Assembly (NCBI GenBank): GCA_937876205.1
Contig: CALEII010000032.1
Location: 1 to 64,000 of the forward strand
DNA: 64,000 nucleotides
DNA from: an uncultured Clostridia bacterium
GTDB lineage: Bacteria > Bacillota > Clostridia > Oscillospirales > Acutalibacteraceae
Direction of reading: 5' to 3'
The translations under genes were made by a program, and so were the position numbers. This document shows positions 55,259 to 64,000 of this stretch, piece after piece (within the stretch, counting starts at the first letter, position 1; every line of letters begins with the position of its first letter). Below the pieces are notes generated by a model, which saw nothing but the letters and a program-made list of their open reading frames with translations, was not told where the DNA came from and did no database searches.

Positions 55259-57074
55259 TATCTTCGTCCTCCTCGTCCTTATAGTTTGATGCCTGCATTG
55301 TGAACATTTCAGCGTAAACACCGTTTTTTGCCATAAGCTCGGCGTGACTTCCTGACTCGGCAACAGTTCCGTTTGCAAAGACATAAATACAGTCTGAGAG
55401 TACGGCACTTGAAAGACGGTGAGAAATGTAGATAACCATTTTGCCTACGGTTTCTTCAATCAGGCTTTCATACATTTTGTACTCTGCAATGGGGTCAAGG
55501 GCGGAAGAAGGCTCATCAAGAACGGCTAAATCAAAGGGATGAGCAAACATTCTTGCTGCGGCAATCTTTTGCTGTTCACCGCCTGAGAGGCCTGTTCCGT
55601 TGTCGTCAAATTCCTTTGTGAGAACGGTATCAGCACCCTTTTCAAAGGTGCTGATTTTATCGTATGCACCGCTTTTTTTAAGGGCTTTTTCAACGTGAAG
55701 CCTGTCTTCGTCATTCTCACATTCACGGCAGAGAACATTCTCATTGACAGAGAGTGCAAAGACCTTGTAATCCTGAAAAACAGTGCCGATTTTCTTTCTG
55801 AGGGAGTCTGCTTCATATTCCTTGACATTGATTCCGTTATAGAGAATTTCACCCTCTTCGGGGTCGTAGAATCTCAGAAGAAGCTTGACAAAAGTCGATT
55901 TTCCCGCACCGTTTTTGCCTACGATTGCAACTGTTTCATCTTTGTTGATTTTAAATGATACGTTTTTAAGTGTAGGCTTTTCTGCGCCCGGATAAGTGAA
56001 TGTGACATTCCTGAACTCGATGCTTTCAATCTTTTCTGCCTTTTTAGTGCCGTCCTTCAACCTGTTTTCGTAGTCAAAGAACTCTCTGAGATTGCCGAAA
56101 TAAAGTGAACAACGCTGAATCTCGGAAATACATCTGCCTGAGTTTTCAATGATTTCCTTAAGGCTTGTGACAGCACTTATAAGCACGGCAAACTGTGCAA
56201 CAGAGATTGTTTTTGTCACCACAAAGCCGTAAACACCGTAAATGAGAGTGCCTGCAATGGGGAGAATCTCAGTCACAAAACCACCGAAGACATCAAGAAG
56301 TCCTGTCTTCCAGCCGTATTTTTTTATAATTGCGCAGTTGCTTTCAACGGCATTTACAAATCTTGCTTTCATAACAGAGTAAATGCCCGAAGTACGCATA
56401 TCCTTTGAGAAGTCCTTAAGGAAAACAACTCTCTGCACATAATCCTTCTTACGGTTGTTTGAGGTCATTTCCTTGTCTTTTCTGTATTCAAGCTTGTTTC
56501 TGTAGGACTGAGACGCAATAAACGGAATCATTCCCAGAAGAAACAGAAGTATCTTAGGGTCAACCGAACAGATATAGGAAACGAGTCCCGCAGCAGTTAT
56601 TGCAGATGAAACGAATTTGCCCGTACACCACGAAAATTCAGCCGACAGCTCATTATTGATAACATCGGTTGCTCTTTTGTATTTATCATAGAATATCGGA
56701 TTTTCGTAGCACTCCACATCAACCTGACAGGCCTTACGGAAAATCTGTTCGTTGAGGAGTCTGTAAACCTTTTTGTTCTCGGCGGCTGCAATGAAGTCAC
56801 CTGCACAGTCAAGAAAATGAGCAACCAGACCGACACCGCAGAAAGCAAGCAGCATCAGCATAAACTGACGGAAGGTTCCGCCGTCGGTTACGGTATTTAT
56901 CATCTTTTCGAGGAAGATGACATTTTTTATGTAGCTTTCAAAAAACCAGTAGCCCGTTATTGACAATGTGTAGCCGATAAGCAGAAACGGTGAAGCCTTT
57001 GTTATCACCCTTGCCGCATAGGCAGTGTTTTTTATAACTGCCGAACGGGACGGCTTTTTTTCTTTATTGTCCAT
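55251..57074 (-). CDS. ABC exporter half-transporter A
   Basis: A 607-residue permease-ATPase, first of the heterodimer pair. The transmembrane domain is in residues 20-340; the ATPase domain has Walker A GKNGAGKST, signature LSGGEQQ, Walker B LAVLDEPSSALD and ISHRLSS. The C-terminus is acidic (DEEDEDNE). Its catalytic residues look complete. ATG at 57074 follows GAAAGGAAA. It is downstream of the tandem terminators of the ftsK operon, so it probably has its own promoter, which could not be picked out. Confidence 0.92.
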   Translation of the reverse strand: MDNKEKKPSRSAVIKNTAYAARVITKASPFLLIGYTLSITGYWFFESYIKNVIFLEKMINTVTDGGTFRQFMLMLLAFCGVGLVAHFLDCAGDFIAAAENKKVYRLLNEQIFRKACQVDVECYENPIFYDKYKRATDVINNELSAEFSWCTGKFVSSAITAAGLVSYICSVDPKILLFLLGMIPFIASQSYRNKLEYRKDKEMTSNNRKKDYVQRVVFLKDFSKDMRTSGIYSVMKARFVNAVESNCAIIKKYGWKTGLLDVFGGFVTEILPIAGTLIYGVYGFVVTKTISVAQFAVLISAVTSLKEIIENSGRCISEIQRCSLYFGNLREFFDYENRLKDGTKKAEKIESIEFRNVTFTYPGAEKPTLKNVSFKINKDETVAIVGKNGAGKSTFVKLLLRFYDPEEGEILYNGINVKEYEADSLRKKIGTVFQDYKVFALSVNENVLCRECENDEDRLHVEKALKKSGAYDKISTFEKGADTVLTKEFDDNGTGLSGGEQQKIAAARMFAHPFDLAVLDEPSSALDPIAEYKMYESLIEETVGKMVIYISHRLSSAVLSDCIYVFANGTVAESGSHAELMAKNGVYAEMFTMQASNYKDEEDEDNE

Positions 57075-57097
57075 ATAATTTCCTTTCAGTAAACCGT

Positions 57098-57124
57098 AAA
57101 AAATTGTCGAGGATTACTCGACAA
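57098..57124 (-). terminator. Second terminator of the ftsK operon (repeat-type hairpin)
   Basis: On the - strand TTGTCGAG / CTCGACAA with a 5-nt loop, then TTTTTT. The stem word is the same as in the end hairpins of the A-type repeats (23-53, 7397-7432), showing that this hairpin can serve as a terminator. Confidence 0.75.
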
Positions 57125-57161
57125 AAAAATATATATCCCGCCGTGCCGACAGAGCACGGCG
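57123..57161 (-). terminator. Intrinsic terminator of the ftsK operon
   Basis: On the - strand a perfect 8-bp stem CGCCGTGC / GCACGGCG with 7-nt loop, then GGATATATATTTTTTT, about 50 nt after the stop codon of the zinc-ribbon gene. Confidence 0.8.
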
Positions 57162-57213
57162 ATGGATAAACCGAAAATGATTGCTGCAATACATCAAAAG
57201 ATGTTTTCTTATT

Positions 57214-58482
57214 TTATTTTAAATATACCATATAAATCCAACCGTCGATGCCGTCATCTGTGGTGATGTGTCCCCAGTCACCTGAAACCTCTGTGACAGT
57301 GACTGTGGTACCGTTCGCAATTCTGCCCACTGCTTCGGCATCTGTTGAAGCATCTGCTCTGACATTGAGCACCTGACCGTCACCTCTCAGGTCAACCGTA
57401 TATGTGCCTGTTGTTGTGGGATGAGGTGTCTGTGTGGTGGTTTCTGCTTCGGTTGTGGTCTCAGCCTCAGTTGTGGTTTCCGGGACAGTTGTTGTCTCCT
57501 CGGGAAGCTTTGCATCGGGGGTGTAGATAAGAGTGTTCATATCAATCCAGCCCGTATATGAGCCATAGGTGCATTTGCCGCTTTCATCCCTGACCTCTGT
57601 GATTTCAATAACAGTCAGATTCGGGATAGTTGCAATCAGATTGTCAAGAGAATAGTTGTTGAAAATTCTGCCGTGGTCATCCTCCACATTTACGGTATAT
57701 GTGCCTATTCTGAAGTCACTGTCATTCTGCATTATGTCTGCCGAGTCGGGCTCGTCAACTACGGGTGCCATTTCACCCATTGTTCTGTTTTCTTCCGAAG
57801 AATCGGATGCAGGGGGAGTGTCGCCCCAGAGACCGAGCTGTTTGCCCACTGCGTGTGTGCCCGCAATGATGACTGCAAGACCGAGAATGACTGCAACTGC
57901 AATCATAATATATTTCACATTTATATTACGGCGTGCAGGCTGTTCTTCTTCACCGTCATAATTGTTGCCGCCGTCATCGTCATCTTCATATTCCTGCTCA
58001 ACACGGTAATCACCCTGAACAGGCTCAAATTCCTGAGTGTCGTAGGATGTGTTGCGTTTCTTTCTGCCTGTAAAGAAGCTCTGAGGTGCTGTTGCCTCAT
58101 CTTCTTCCTCCTCATCATATGAGTCGTACTCGTCGCTTCTTCTCATAAATTTTTCATCGTAATCAATGGCTCTTGCAGTGGCAGATTTGTAGGTGTGAGG
58201 ATCACTGTACTCGGGTGCATTTTCATCTGCACTGAAAATTGACTTGATATTCTGCTCAATTTCCTTTTTGTAGTCATAAGTATTCTCATTTCCGGCTGTC
58301 CCCTGAGTGAAGCCTGATGATGCAGGACGTCTGTATGTACCCTGAGCTGTGCTCTGTGAGTAGTCAGGCTGACCTTTTTCAGCTTTTGCAGCCTCCTGTT
58401 CAGCCTTTGTGAGCACTCTTCCGCATCCGGGACAATAGTTCTTATCTGAGGGAATTGAATAACCGCAGGTTCTGCATTTCAT
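57214..58482 (-). CDS. Zinc-ribbon membrane protein with two SH3-type domains
   Basis: A 422-residue protein. An N-terminal zinc ribbon is clear: C4-x2-C7 (CRTCGY) and C18-x2-C21 (CPGCG). A long acidic linker (about 30-185) precedes one transmembrane segment (about 192-213, IMIAVAVILGLAVIIAGTH), then two extracytoplasmic SH3b-like domains (TYTVNVEDDHGRIFNNYSL; TVDLRGDGQVLNVRADASTD), separated by a Thr/Glu-rich linker with repeats of TTTEAE. It would bind wall peptides outside and sense something inside. Last gene of the ftsK-ygiQ operon. Specific function unknown. Confidence 0.82.
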   Translation of the reverse strand: MKCRTCGYSIPSDKNYCPGCGRVLTKAEQEAAKAEKGQPDYSQSTAQGTYRRPASSGFTQGTAGNENTYDYKKEIEQNIKSIFSADENAPEYSDPHTYKSATARAIDYDEKFMRRSDEYDSYDEEEEDEATAPQSFFTGRKKRNTSYDTQEFEPVQGDYRVEQEYEDDDDGGNNYDGEEEQPARRNINVKYIMIAVAVILGLAVIIAGTHAVGKQLGLWGDTPPASDSSEENRTMGEMAPVVDEPDSADIMQNDSDFRIGTYTVNVEDDHGRIFNNYSLDNLIATIPNLTVIEITEVRDESGKCTYGSYTGWIDMNTLIYTPDAKLPEETTTVPETTTEAETTTEAETTTQTPHPTTTGTYTVDLRGDGQVLNVRADASTDAEAVGRIANGTTVTVTEVSGDWGHITTDDGIDGWIYMVYLK

Positions 58483-58500
58483 AATAAAGCCTCCTGTTTT

Positions 58501-58731
58501 TTATTGTTTGTTTTTTGCTCTTTTTAACAATTCATTGAATTTTGCTTTGTTTGATTTTTTTCTTGCAAGTGTTTCCTTTTCATTATATATATATAAGCCG
58601 TCGGCAAATGTATAGACACTGCCTTCTCTTATTTCATCAATGTCTGAAAACGGGACATTGAGCCGTTCTTTTTCATCGCTTATCATTACGGCAAGACTGC
58701 CGTCTTCTGTTCTGTCAAGTGTAAAAAACAT
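58501..58731 (-). CDS. DUF3006-like small protein
   Basis: A 76-residue protein (FFTLDRTEDGSLAVMISDEK ... NVPFSDIDEIREGSVYTF) that matches DUF3006 in length and in the pattern DR-x-E-x3-A-V and N-V-P. DUF3006 genes often lie beside ComEC-like metallo-beta-lactamase genes, as here (5 bp away). Function unknown. The C-terminus is basic. Confidence 0.75.
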   Translation of the reverse strand: MFFTLDRTEDGSLAVMISDEKERLNVPFSDIDEIREGSVYTFADGLYIYNEKETLARKKSNKAKFNELLKRAKNKQ

Positions 58732-58736
58732 AGCGT

Positions 58737-59672
58737 TTATTTCTCCGTTGAAACCTTATAGCTGTCTTTATAACAGATTATTTTTACGGTGCCGTTCAGG
58801 TCTGTTCTGAAAACTCTGATACCGTTTTCTTCAAAAGTTGTGAGAACCTGCTCAGAGGGGTGACCGTAATCATTGTCTGCTCCGACACTGATAACAGCAT
58901 CCCTTGCCCCGATGTGTTCTATGAAATTTTTATGTGATGAGGATTTGCTGCCGTGATGACCTGCCTTAAGAACAGTAACCGATAAGTCGGGGTAAGCATT
59001 TATCAGTTCTTTTTCAACAGCCTTTTCTGCATCACCTGTCATAAGGAAGGATGTTTTGCCTGCCGTGATGTACATAATGACAGAGTTGTTGTTTTCTTCC
59101 TCTGATACAGAGAACGGTGCAAGAATCGTGCATTCTGCATCACCCAATGTGAAGGTGTAATCAGGCTCTGCCATAATTATTTCAGCCTCACAGTCATTGA
59201 TGGCGTCAAGGAGCTCGCCGTAAATTTTTTTGCCCATAGCAGATTCCGAAGGCTGCGAAATAATGATGTTGTCAATGCTTATTTTTTCAATTATATCTGC
59301 GGCAGAGCCCATATGGTCCGAGTGTGCGTGAGAGATGACAAAATAGTCAAGATGTGTTACGGAATTTGCCCTAAGATACTGCATAACTGTTTCGCCGTAT
59401 TCACTTTCACCGCAGTCAACGAGCAGTGTTTCACCGTCTGAGACAAACAGTGTGCTGTCACCCTGCCCCACATCGATGAAATGTGCAGTCATAAGGGGCG
59501 GCACTGTGGTGTCTGTAGTCTGTGATGCTGTCACCTCGGGTGAAGATGAGCTGCCGAGAATATCGGTAACGCCTGAGTATTCAAGCAGACTTGCAATAAG
59601 TACAATTATTATTGCCGCAATGCTCACTGCAAGTGAATATTTAGCGTTTGCTTTTCTTTTTTGTCTGCGCAT
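58737..59672 (-). CDS. ComEC-like metallo-beta-lactamase fold hydrolase
   Basis: A 311-residue protein with an N-terminal transmembrane anchor (about 12-32) and an MBL-fold domain outside. Signatures are FIDVGQGDSTL, ISHAHSDHMG, FLMTGDAE and LKAGHHGSKSS, as in the C-terminal domain of ComEC and related nucleases. It may degrade extracellular DNA or another phosphodiester. ATG at 59672 has AGAGGT 6 nt upstream; an earlier TTG is possible. It overlaps ygiQ by 32 nt. Confidence 0.87.
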   Translation of the reverse strand: MRRQKRKANAKYSLAVSIAAIIIVLIASLLEYSGVTDILGSSSSPEVTASQTTDTTVPPLMTAHFIDVGQGDSTLFVSDGETLLVDCGESEYGETVMQYLRANSVTHLDYFVISHAHSDHMGSAADIIEKISIDNIIISQPSESAMGKKIYGELLDAINDCEAEIIMAEPDYTFTLGDAECTILAPFSVSEEENNNSVIMYITAGKTSFLMTGDAEKAVEKELINAYPDLSVTVLKAGHHGSKSSSHKNFIEHIGARDAVISVGADNDYGHPSEQVLTTFEENGIRVFRTDLNGTVKIICYKDSYKVSTEK

Positions 59673-61530
59673 TGCCAAACCTCTGATTTTTATTCTGATA
59701 GTTATTGTTCTTTTCTCTGCGTGAGGAATTATATGTTGATGACCCTCTGATAAGACATTTTGAATCTGTGCCTATAAGGTCATATCTTCGTGCCTGAATA
59801 AGGGCTCTTTCAACCGTTGACTGATTCTTAGGGTCGAAATAGCGTATCAACGCTCTTTGTGCCGCCTTATCCTGAGGCTTTTTAGCAACATAAACCTTTT
59901 CAAGCGTGTAGGGATCAAGCTCTGTATAGAACATTGCTGTTGAAATTGTGCCCGGAGTGGGGTAGAAGTCCTGCACCTGCTCGGGATGAAGCTTCTGCTG
60001 TTTTATGAAAAGAGCAAGCTCGATTGCGTCATCAAGTGTGCATCCGGGATGTGATGACATAAGATAAGGTACAATATATTGCTCCTTGCCAACAGATTTG
60101 CTCAGCTCAAAATATCTTTTTGCAAATTTTATATATGCTTCAATATGGGGCTTACCCATTTTGTCAAGGACCGATGCCGAACAGTGCTCGGGAGCAACCT
60201 TCAGCTGACCGCTGACATGATGCTTTACAAGCTCCTTGAAAAAATCTTCATTTTTATCTTCAAGAAGATAGTCAAACCTGATACCTGAGCGCACAAATAC
60301 TTTTTTTACCTTTGGCAGCTCACGCACGGTTCTGAGAATATCAAGATATTCACTCTGGTCAGCAATAAGATTTTTGCAGGGTGTGGGCGCAAGGCATTTT
60401 TTACCCTTGCAGAGGCCTCTTTGCTCCTGACCTTTGCAGGACGGAAAACGGAAATTCGCCGACGGTCCTCCGATATCGTGAATATATCCCTTGAAATTGG
60501 GGAGTGTGGTGAGAAGCTTTGCTTCCTTCACAATTGATTCTTTGCTTCTTGATGTGATATATCTTCCCTGATGGAAAGCGAGCGAACAGAAATTGCACGC
60601 ACCGAAACAGCCTCTGACGTGAGTTATTGAGAACTCAACCTCTTCAATGCCGGGTACACCGCCGAGCTTCTCATAAGTCGGATGATAAGCACGCATATAA
60701 GGGAGCTCATAAACAGCATCAAGCTCCTGTGTGTTAAGAGGCTCCATAGGCTGATTCTGAACAAGCATTACCTTGCCGTGCTTTTGTTTTATTGCTTTTC
60801 CTCTGAAAAAGTCCTGCTCATCCTGCTGAATACGGCATGAAACGGCATACTCTCTCTTGCTCTGACACACATTTTCAAATGAGGGGCATTCCGTGCCCGT
60901 GTAAGGTGTCTCACGCACATCTACTTTATAGCAGGTGCCTTTGATATCTCTTATATCGCTGACATTTTCACCTGAAGCGAGTCTGTCTGCAATAGCAACA
61001 ACCTGCTTTTCCCCCATACCGAATATGAGAAGGTCTGCATCTGATGAAATGAGAATTGACGGGCGGATATCATCATCCCAGTAATCATAGTGGGCAAATC
61101 TGCGCAGTGAAGCCTCAAGGCCGCCGATTATAATGGGCGTATCACCGTAGATTTCACGCACTTTTCTGCAGTATACGTCAACAGCTCTGTCAGGGCGCTT
61201 GCCCATAACACCGCCGGGAGTGTACGCATCGGATGAACGCTTATTTTTGGCCACCGTGTAGTGCGCAACCATAGAATCTATGTTGCCTGATGAAATGAAA
61301 AAGCCGTATTTAGGCTTACCGAAACGGGTAAAGTCCCTGTCACTTCTCCAGTCGGGCTGTGAGAGGAAGCAGACATTGTAGCCTGCGTTTTCGAGTACTC
61401 TTGTGATGATTGATGCGCCGAAGCTGGGGTGGTCAACATATGCGTCACCGCTGATATAAACAAAATCAGGTGCATCCCAGCCACGGTTTTTCATTTCTTC
61501 ATATGTTACGGGTAAAAAATCATTCATCAT
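59641..61530 (-). CDS. ygiQ: YgiQ family radical SAM protein
   Basis: A 629-residue radical SAM protein of the YgiQ/UPF0313 family. The iron-sulphur motif is CFGACNFC in HVRGCFGACNFCSLAFHQGR; DFYPTPGTISTAMFYTELDP and FRFPSCKGQEQRGLCKGKKC, with extra cysteines, are also typical. Reaction unknown. The C-terminus is low complexity and basic (YNSSRREKNNNYQNKNQRFG). Start is the ATG pair at 61530/61527 after GGAGAAA; it overlaps the ftsK stop. Translation is likely coupled along ftsK-ygiQ-comEC-like. Confidence 0.93.
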   Translation of the reverse strand: MMNDFLPVTYEEMKNRGWDAPDFVYISGDAYVDHPSFGASIITRVLENAGYNVCFLSQPDWRSDRDFTRFGKPKYGFFISSGNIDSMVAHYTVAKNKRSSDAYTPGGVMGKRPDRAVDVYCRKVREIYGDTPIIIGGLEASLRRFAHYDYWDDDIRPSILISSDADLLIFGMGEKQVVAIADRLASGENVSDIRDIKGTCYKVDVRETPYTGTECPSFENVCQSKREYAVSCRIQQDEQDFFRGKAIKQKHGKVMLVQNQPMEPLNTQELDAVYELPYMRAYHPTYEKLGGVPGIEEVEFSITHVRGCFGACNFCSLAFHQGRYITSRSKESIVKEAKLLTTLPNFKGYIHDIGGPSANFRFPSCKGQEQRGLCKGKKCLAPTPCKNLIADQSEYLDILRTVRELPKVKKVFVRSGIRFDYLLEDKNEDFFKELVKHHVSGQLKVAPEHCSASVLDKMGKPHIEAYIKFAKRYFELSKSVGKEQYIVPYLMSSHPGCTLDDAIELALFIKQQKLHPEQVQDFYPTPGTISTAMFYTELDPYTLEKVYVAKKPQDKAAQRALIRYFDPKNQSTVERALIQARRYDLIGTDSKCLIRGSSTYNSSRREKNNNYQNKNQRFGNAQTKKKSKR

Positions 61531-64000
61531 CAGTTTCTCCGTCAGCTGAATCGGGTGTTGAGGGAGCCATTGCATTCATTTCATACCACTGGGCCTTTGT
61601 CATAAGCACCTTTCTGGGCTTACTGCCCTGAGAGGGGCCGACAATGCCTTTATCCTCAAGAGCATCCATAATTCTGCCTGCCTTCGCAAAGCCGAGACTG
61701 AGATGTCTCTGCAGAGAAGAAATTGATGCCTTGTCGGGATTGTCAATGACAAGCTCGGCAGCCTTCATAATAATTTCGTTATCTGCATCAGAAACCTGAC
61801 CGCCACCCTCGGAGTCCTTACCCTTCTTGGGAGCTGCAGCGAGAGCCTGCTTGTCGATTTCCTGCTGAATATCGTCACTGTAGGATGTTGTTTCCTGAGT
61901 TTTTACAAACTCAACAACGCTCTGTATTTCTTCGTCTGAAAGATAACAGCCCTGAACACGCTGAGGCTTTGTCTTGCCGATGGGGTTAAAGAGCATATCA
62001 CCGTTACCAAGAAGCTTTTCTGCACCCGAGGCATCAAGAATTGTTCTTGAGTCAACCTGAGATGAAACAGAGAGAGCTATTCTTGAGGGAATATTTGCCT
62101 TGATAAGACCTGTGATAACGTCAACAGAAGGTCGCTGGGTTGCAACAACAAGGTGCATACCTGCAGCTCGTGCCATCTGAGCAAGTCTTGTTATGGAGCC
62201 TTCAACTTCAGAGGGAGCTACTGACATAAGGTCAGAAAGCTCGTCTATGATAATGACAATCTGAGGCATTTTCTGAAGTAATTCGTCTTTTTCACACAGC
62301 TTATTATATGTGCCGATGTCACGCACGCCGTTTGTTGTGAATGTATTGTATCTGTTAATCATTTCTGTAACAGCCCAGCCTAATGCGCCTGCCGCCTTTC
62401 TTGCGTCTGAAATAACAGGAACAAGCAGATGGGGGATACCGTTGTAGTTTGCAAACTCAACTGCCTTGGGGTCAATAAGTATGATTTTGACTTCACTGGG
62501 CTTGGCATTATAGAGAATGCTGACAATCATTGAGTTAAGACAGACTGATTTACCTGAGCCTGTTGTACCGGCAACAAGCAGATGAGGCATCTTTGCAAGG
62601 TCAACACAGACAACATTGCCTGCAATATCCTTGCCCAGAGCAACGTTCAGCTTGCTCTTTGCACCTCTGTATATATCACTGTCAACAATTTCACGCATTG
62701 TGACCGTTGTTCTGTTGCTGTTGGGTACTTCAACACCGATTGCCGATTTGTTTGGAATGGGAGCTTCAATTCTTATACCTGCAGGCGCAGCAAGATGAAG
62801 AGTGAGGTCATCTGCAAGACCTGTGAATTTGCTGATTTTTACACCGGGGGCAGGTGCGAGCTCATATCTCGTGACTGAGGGGCCGGGAACCACATCAACA
62901 ACACTTGCCGAAACATTGAAGCTGTTGAGAGCATCAATAAGCTTGTCTGCTGTGGCTTTGAGTGCTTCTTTTGATGCAGTCTGTGTGTTTCTGACGGGCA
63001 TTCTCAGACAGCTGAGGGGAGGCAGAATGTAATTTGCTTCATCGGGGATCTTTTCTTTTTCTACTTCTGATGCGAATTTATCCTGTTCTTCATCAAGCTC
63101 TTTCTGTGAAAGCTTTTTCTCTTCCTGCTCAGCCTGCTTTTCTGCTGCCATTGCAAAAATATCTGTAACGGGTGCTTCTTCGTCATCTTCGTGTTCTTCT
63201 GCTTCGGGAACGGGAATCTCTTCTGCTTCGGGAGCCTCTTCAGTGATTTCTTCCGAAGGAACATCATCTTCACTCAGCAGGTCATCCTCACCGAATACTG
63301 CAAAGCGTTTCTTTTTCTTTGCGGGCTTTTCTTCGGGGAATTCTTCCTCTTCCTCGTAATCCTCATCAAGACCGTAATAGTCGTCGTCTTCCTGAGCCTC
63401 TGCGTCTTTCTGAAGCTCCTGTCTTGCTTTTTCTATTTTGTCGCCCATCTTCCTTGCAGGGGTTGCAATGCCTGTAATCAGTCTTACAAGTGTGAAATTT
63501 GTAAGGAACATTATCATAAGGAAAATTGCAACAAGCAGAATTGCCACTGCAGGGCCCTTTGATGTGCCTATAAGCATCAGCGCCTCACCGATGAGAGCAC
63601 CGAATATGCCCCAGCCGATTTTGCCGTAGTCGGAGTAGAGTCTGAACTGTGCAAGAACATCCTTGCCGAATTCAAACGCACCCTGATAACTGAAAACATA
63701 CATCAGCGCACTTATAAAGAGCACAAGAATGATGCTTTCTGCCAGCTTTATGCTGATTGAGGTTTTCAGCTTTTCCATTGTCATCATTATTGCTATGTAA
63801 ATCAGCACGCAGGGAAGAATGAATGCTGACCAGCCGAACAGACCGAACATAAAGCCTCTGATTGCATTCCAGACGGTACCCACTCCTGCGGGAATGAGCA
63901 CTATGCTGAAAAATACGAGAGAAACGGCAAATATGATAAGTGATATGGTCTGATTGCGTTTCTTAAGCTGTTCTGCACGGCGTATTTCTTCTTCGATGCG
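61520..64000 (-). CDS. DNA translocase FtsK/SpoIIIE (5' end beyond window)
   Basis: At least 826 residues; the reading frame is open to the window edge at 64000, so the start is outside and the GTG at 63901 is internal. Visible are transmembrane segments (SLIIFAVSLVFFSIVLIP and three more), an acidic linker (about 170-285), the motor domain with Walker A GTTGSGKSVCLN, Walker B VIIIDELSDLM, and the C-terminal gamma winged helix (SSLQRHLSLGFAKAGRIMDA) that reads chromosome orientation. It pumps DNA at division and into the forespore. It heads an operon with ygiQ and the genes down to 57214. Confidence 0.96.
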   Translation of the reverse strand, partial: RIEEEIRRAEQLKKRNQTISLIIFAVSLVFFSIVLIPAGVGTVWNAIRGFMFGLFGWSAFILPCVLIYIAIMMTMEKLKTSISIKLAESIILVLFISALMYVFSYQGAFEFGKDVLAQFRLYSDYGKIGWGIFGALIGEALMLIGTSKGPAVAILLVAIFLMIMFLTNFTLVRLITGIATPARKMGDKIEKARQELQKDAEAQEDDDYYGLDEDYEEEEEFPEEKPAKKKKRFAVFGEDDLLSEDDVPSEEITEEAPEAEEIPVPEAEEHEDDEEAPVTDIFAMAAEKQAEQEEKKLSQKELDEEQDKFASEVEKEKIPDEANYILPPLSCLRMPVRNTQTASKEALKATADKLIDALNSFNVSASVVDVVPGPSVTRYELAPAPGVKISKFTGLADDLTLHLAAPAGIRIEAPIPNKSAIGVEVPNSNRTTVTMREIVDSDIYRGAKSKLNVALGKDIAGNVVCVDLAKMPHLLVAGTTGSGKSVCLNSMIVSILYNAKPSEVKIILIDPKAVEFANYNGIPHLLVPVISDARKAAGALGWAVTEMINRYNTFTTNGVRDIGTYNKLCEKDELLQKMPQIVIIIDELSDLMSVAPSEVEGSITRLAQMARAAGMHLVVATQRPSVDVITGLIKANIPSRIALSVSSQVDSRTILDASGAEKLLGNGDMLFNPIGKTKPQRVQGCYLSDEEIQSVVEFVKTQETTSYSDDIQQEIDKQALAAAPKKGKDSEGGGQVSDADNEIIMKAAELVIDNPDKASISSLQRHLSLGFAKAGRIMDALEDKGIVGPSQGSKPRKVLMTKAQWYEMNAMAPSTPDSADGETDDE

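Noticed and set aside
53468..57074. ABC exporter pair as a lanthipeptide or class II bacteriocin exporter
   Set aside because: No C39 peptidase domain, no modification enzyme and no double-glycine precursor peptide were found in the gaps next to the genes.
63901..63901. GTG as the start of the FtsK/SpoIIIE gene
   Set aside because: The frame continues without a stop to the window edge and encodes a further transmembrane segment, so this is an internal codon of a partial gene.
1..64000. tRNA, rRNA, tmRNA or other housekeeping RNA genes
   Set aside because: I looked in the gaps for cloverleaf and CCA-type ends or known RNA cores and saw none; a tRNAscan/Infernal run would settle it.

Overview
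The window is chromosomal DNA of a spore-forming, Gram-positive anaerobe of the class Clostridia, most likely an Oscillospiraceae/Ruminococcaceae gut bacterium. The evidence is spoIVA with a SipL-type partner, the primase-sigma A and rimP-nusA-infB gene orders, low-to-moderate GC, frequent TTG starts, a dockerin on a secreted enzyme, and several families of short repeats between genes. No rRNA, tRNA, CRISPR array or intact transposase was seen.

Layout. 1-3.7 kb: a YigZ/IMPACT protein, dnaG and the housekeeping sigma factor. 3.7-4.1 kb: a small operon of two amphipathic peptides, complete with promoter and terminator, that resembles phenol-soluble modulins. 4.3-7.3 kb: spore coat basement genes spoIVA and sipL. 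7.7-8.3 kb: an orphan phage-type replication gene. 8.4-9.2 kb: rplM-rpsI. 9.4-15 kb: a secreted hydrolase, a membrane protein, hisS-aspS and mgsA. 15-20.5 kb: the rod-shape operon mreB-mreC-mreD-PBP2 with a MinD-like ATPase. 20.7-29.3 kb: the rimP-nusA-ylxR-ylxQ-infB-rbfA-nrnA-truB-ribF-maf series, read in the + direction behind a promoter and a leader terminator.

29.4-37 kb is sugar catabolism: a GH35 beta-galactosidase, then an operon of sugar isomerase, Gfo/Idh/MocA dehydrogenase, BadF-type kinase and GH4 glycosidase. Between them lies a candidate type I toxin-antitoxin locus with two near-consensus convergent promoters. 37-46 kb: a LOG protein, a HAD phosphatase, rpsB-tsf, proBA, and an operon of a membrane protein, a Mn-type CDF transporter and a metallophosphoesterase. 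46-57 kb is cell-surface and carbohydrate functions: a GPH symporter with a long tail, a GH30 enzyme, a dockerin-bearing deacetylase, a secreted protein with an amphipathic C-terminus, and a heterodimeric ABC exporter. 57-64 kb is one operon from ftsK/spoIIIE (cut by the window edge) through YgiQ, a ComEC-like hydrolase and DUF3006 to a zinc-ribbon/SH3 protein.

Most intergenic space is filled by repeats. Elements of about 186 bp share near-identical end hairpins but carry different cores. They sit against stop codons, in one case extending the coding sequence. Two identical 275-bp TA-flanked MITEs supply a stop codon in one place and split a terminator hairpin in another. The most novel-looking items are the peptide pair, the toxin-antitoxin-like locus, the modular repeats, a hairpin-chain element at 50.3-50.6 kb and a candidate small RNA at 46.2 kb.
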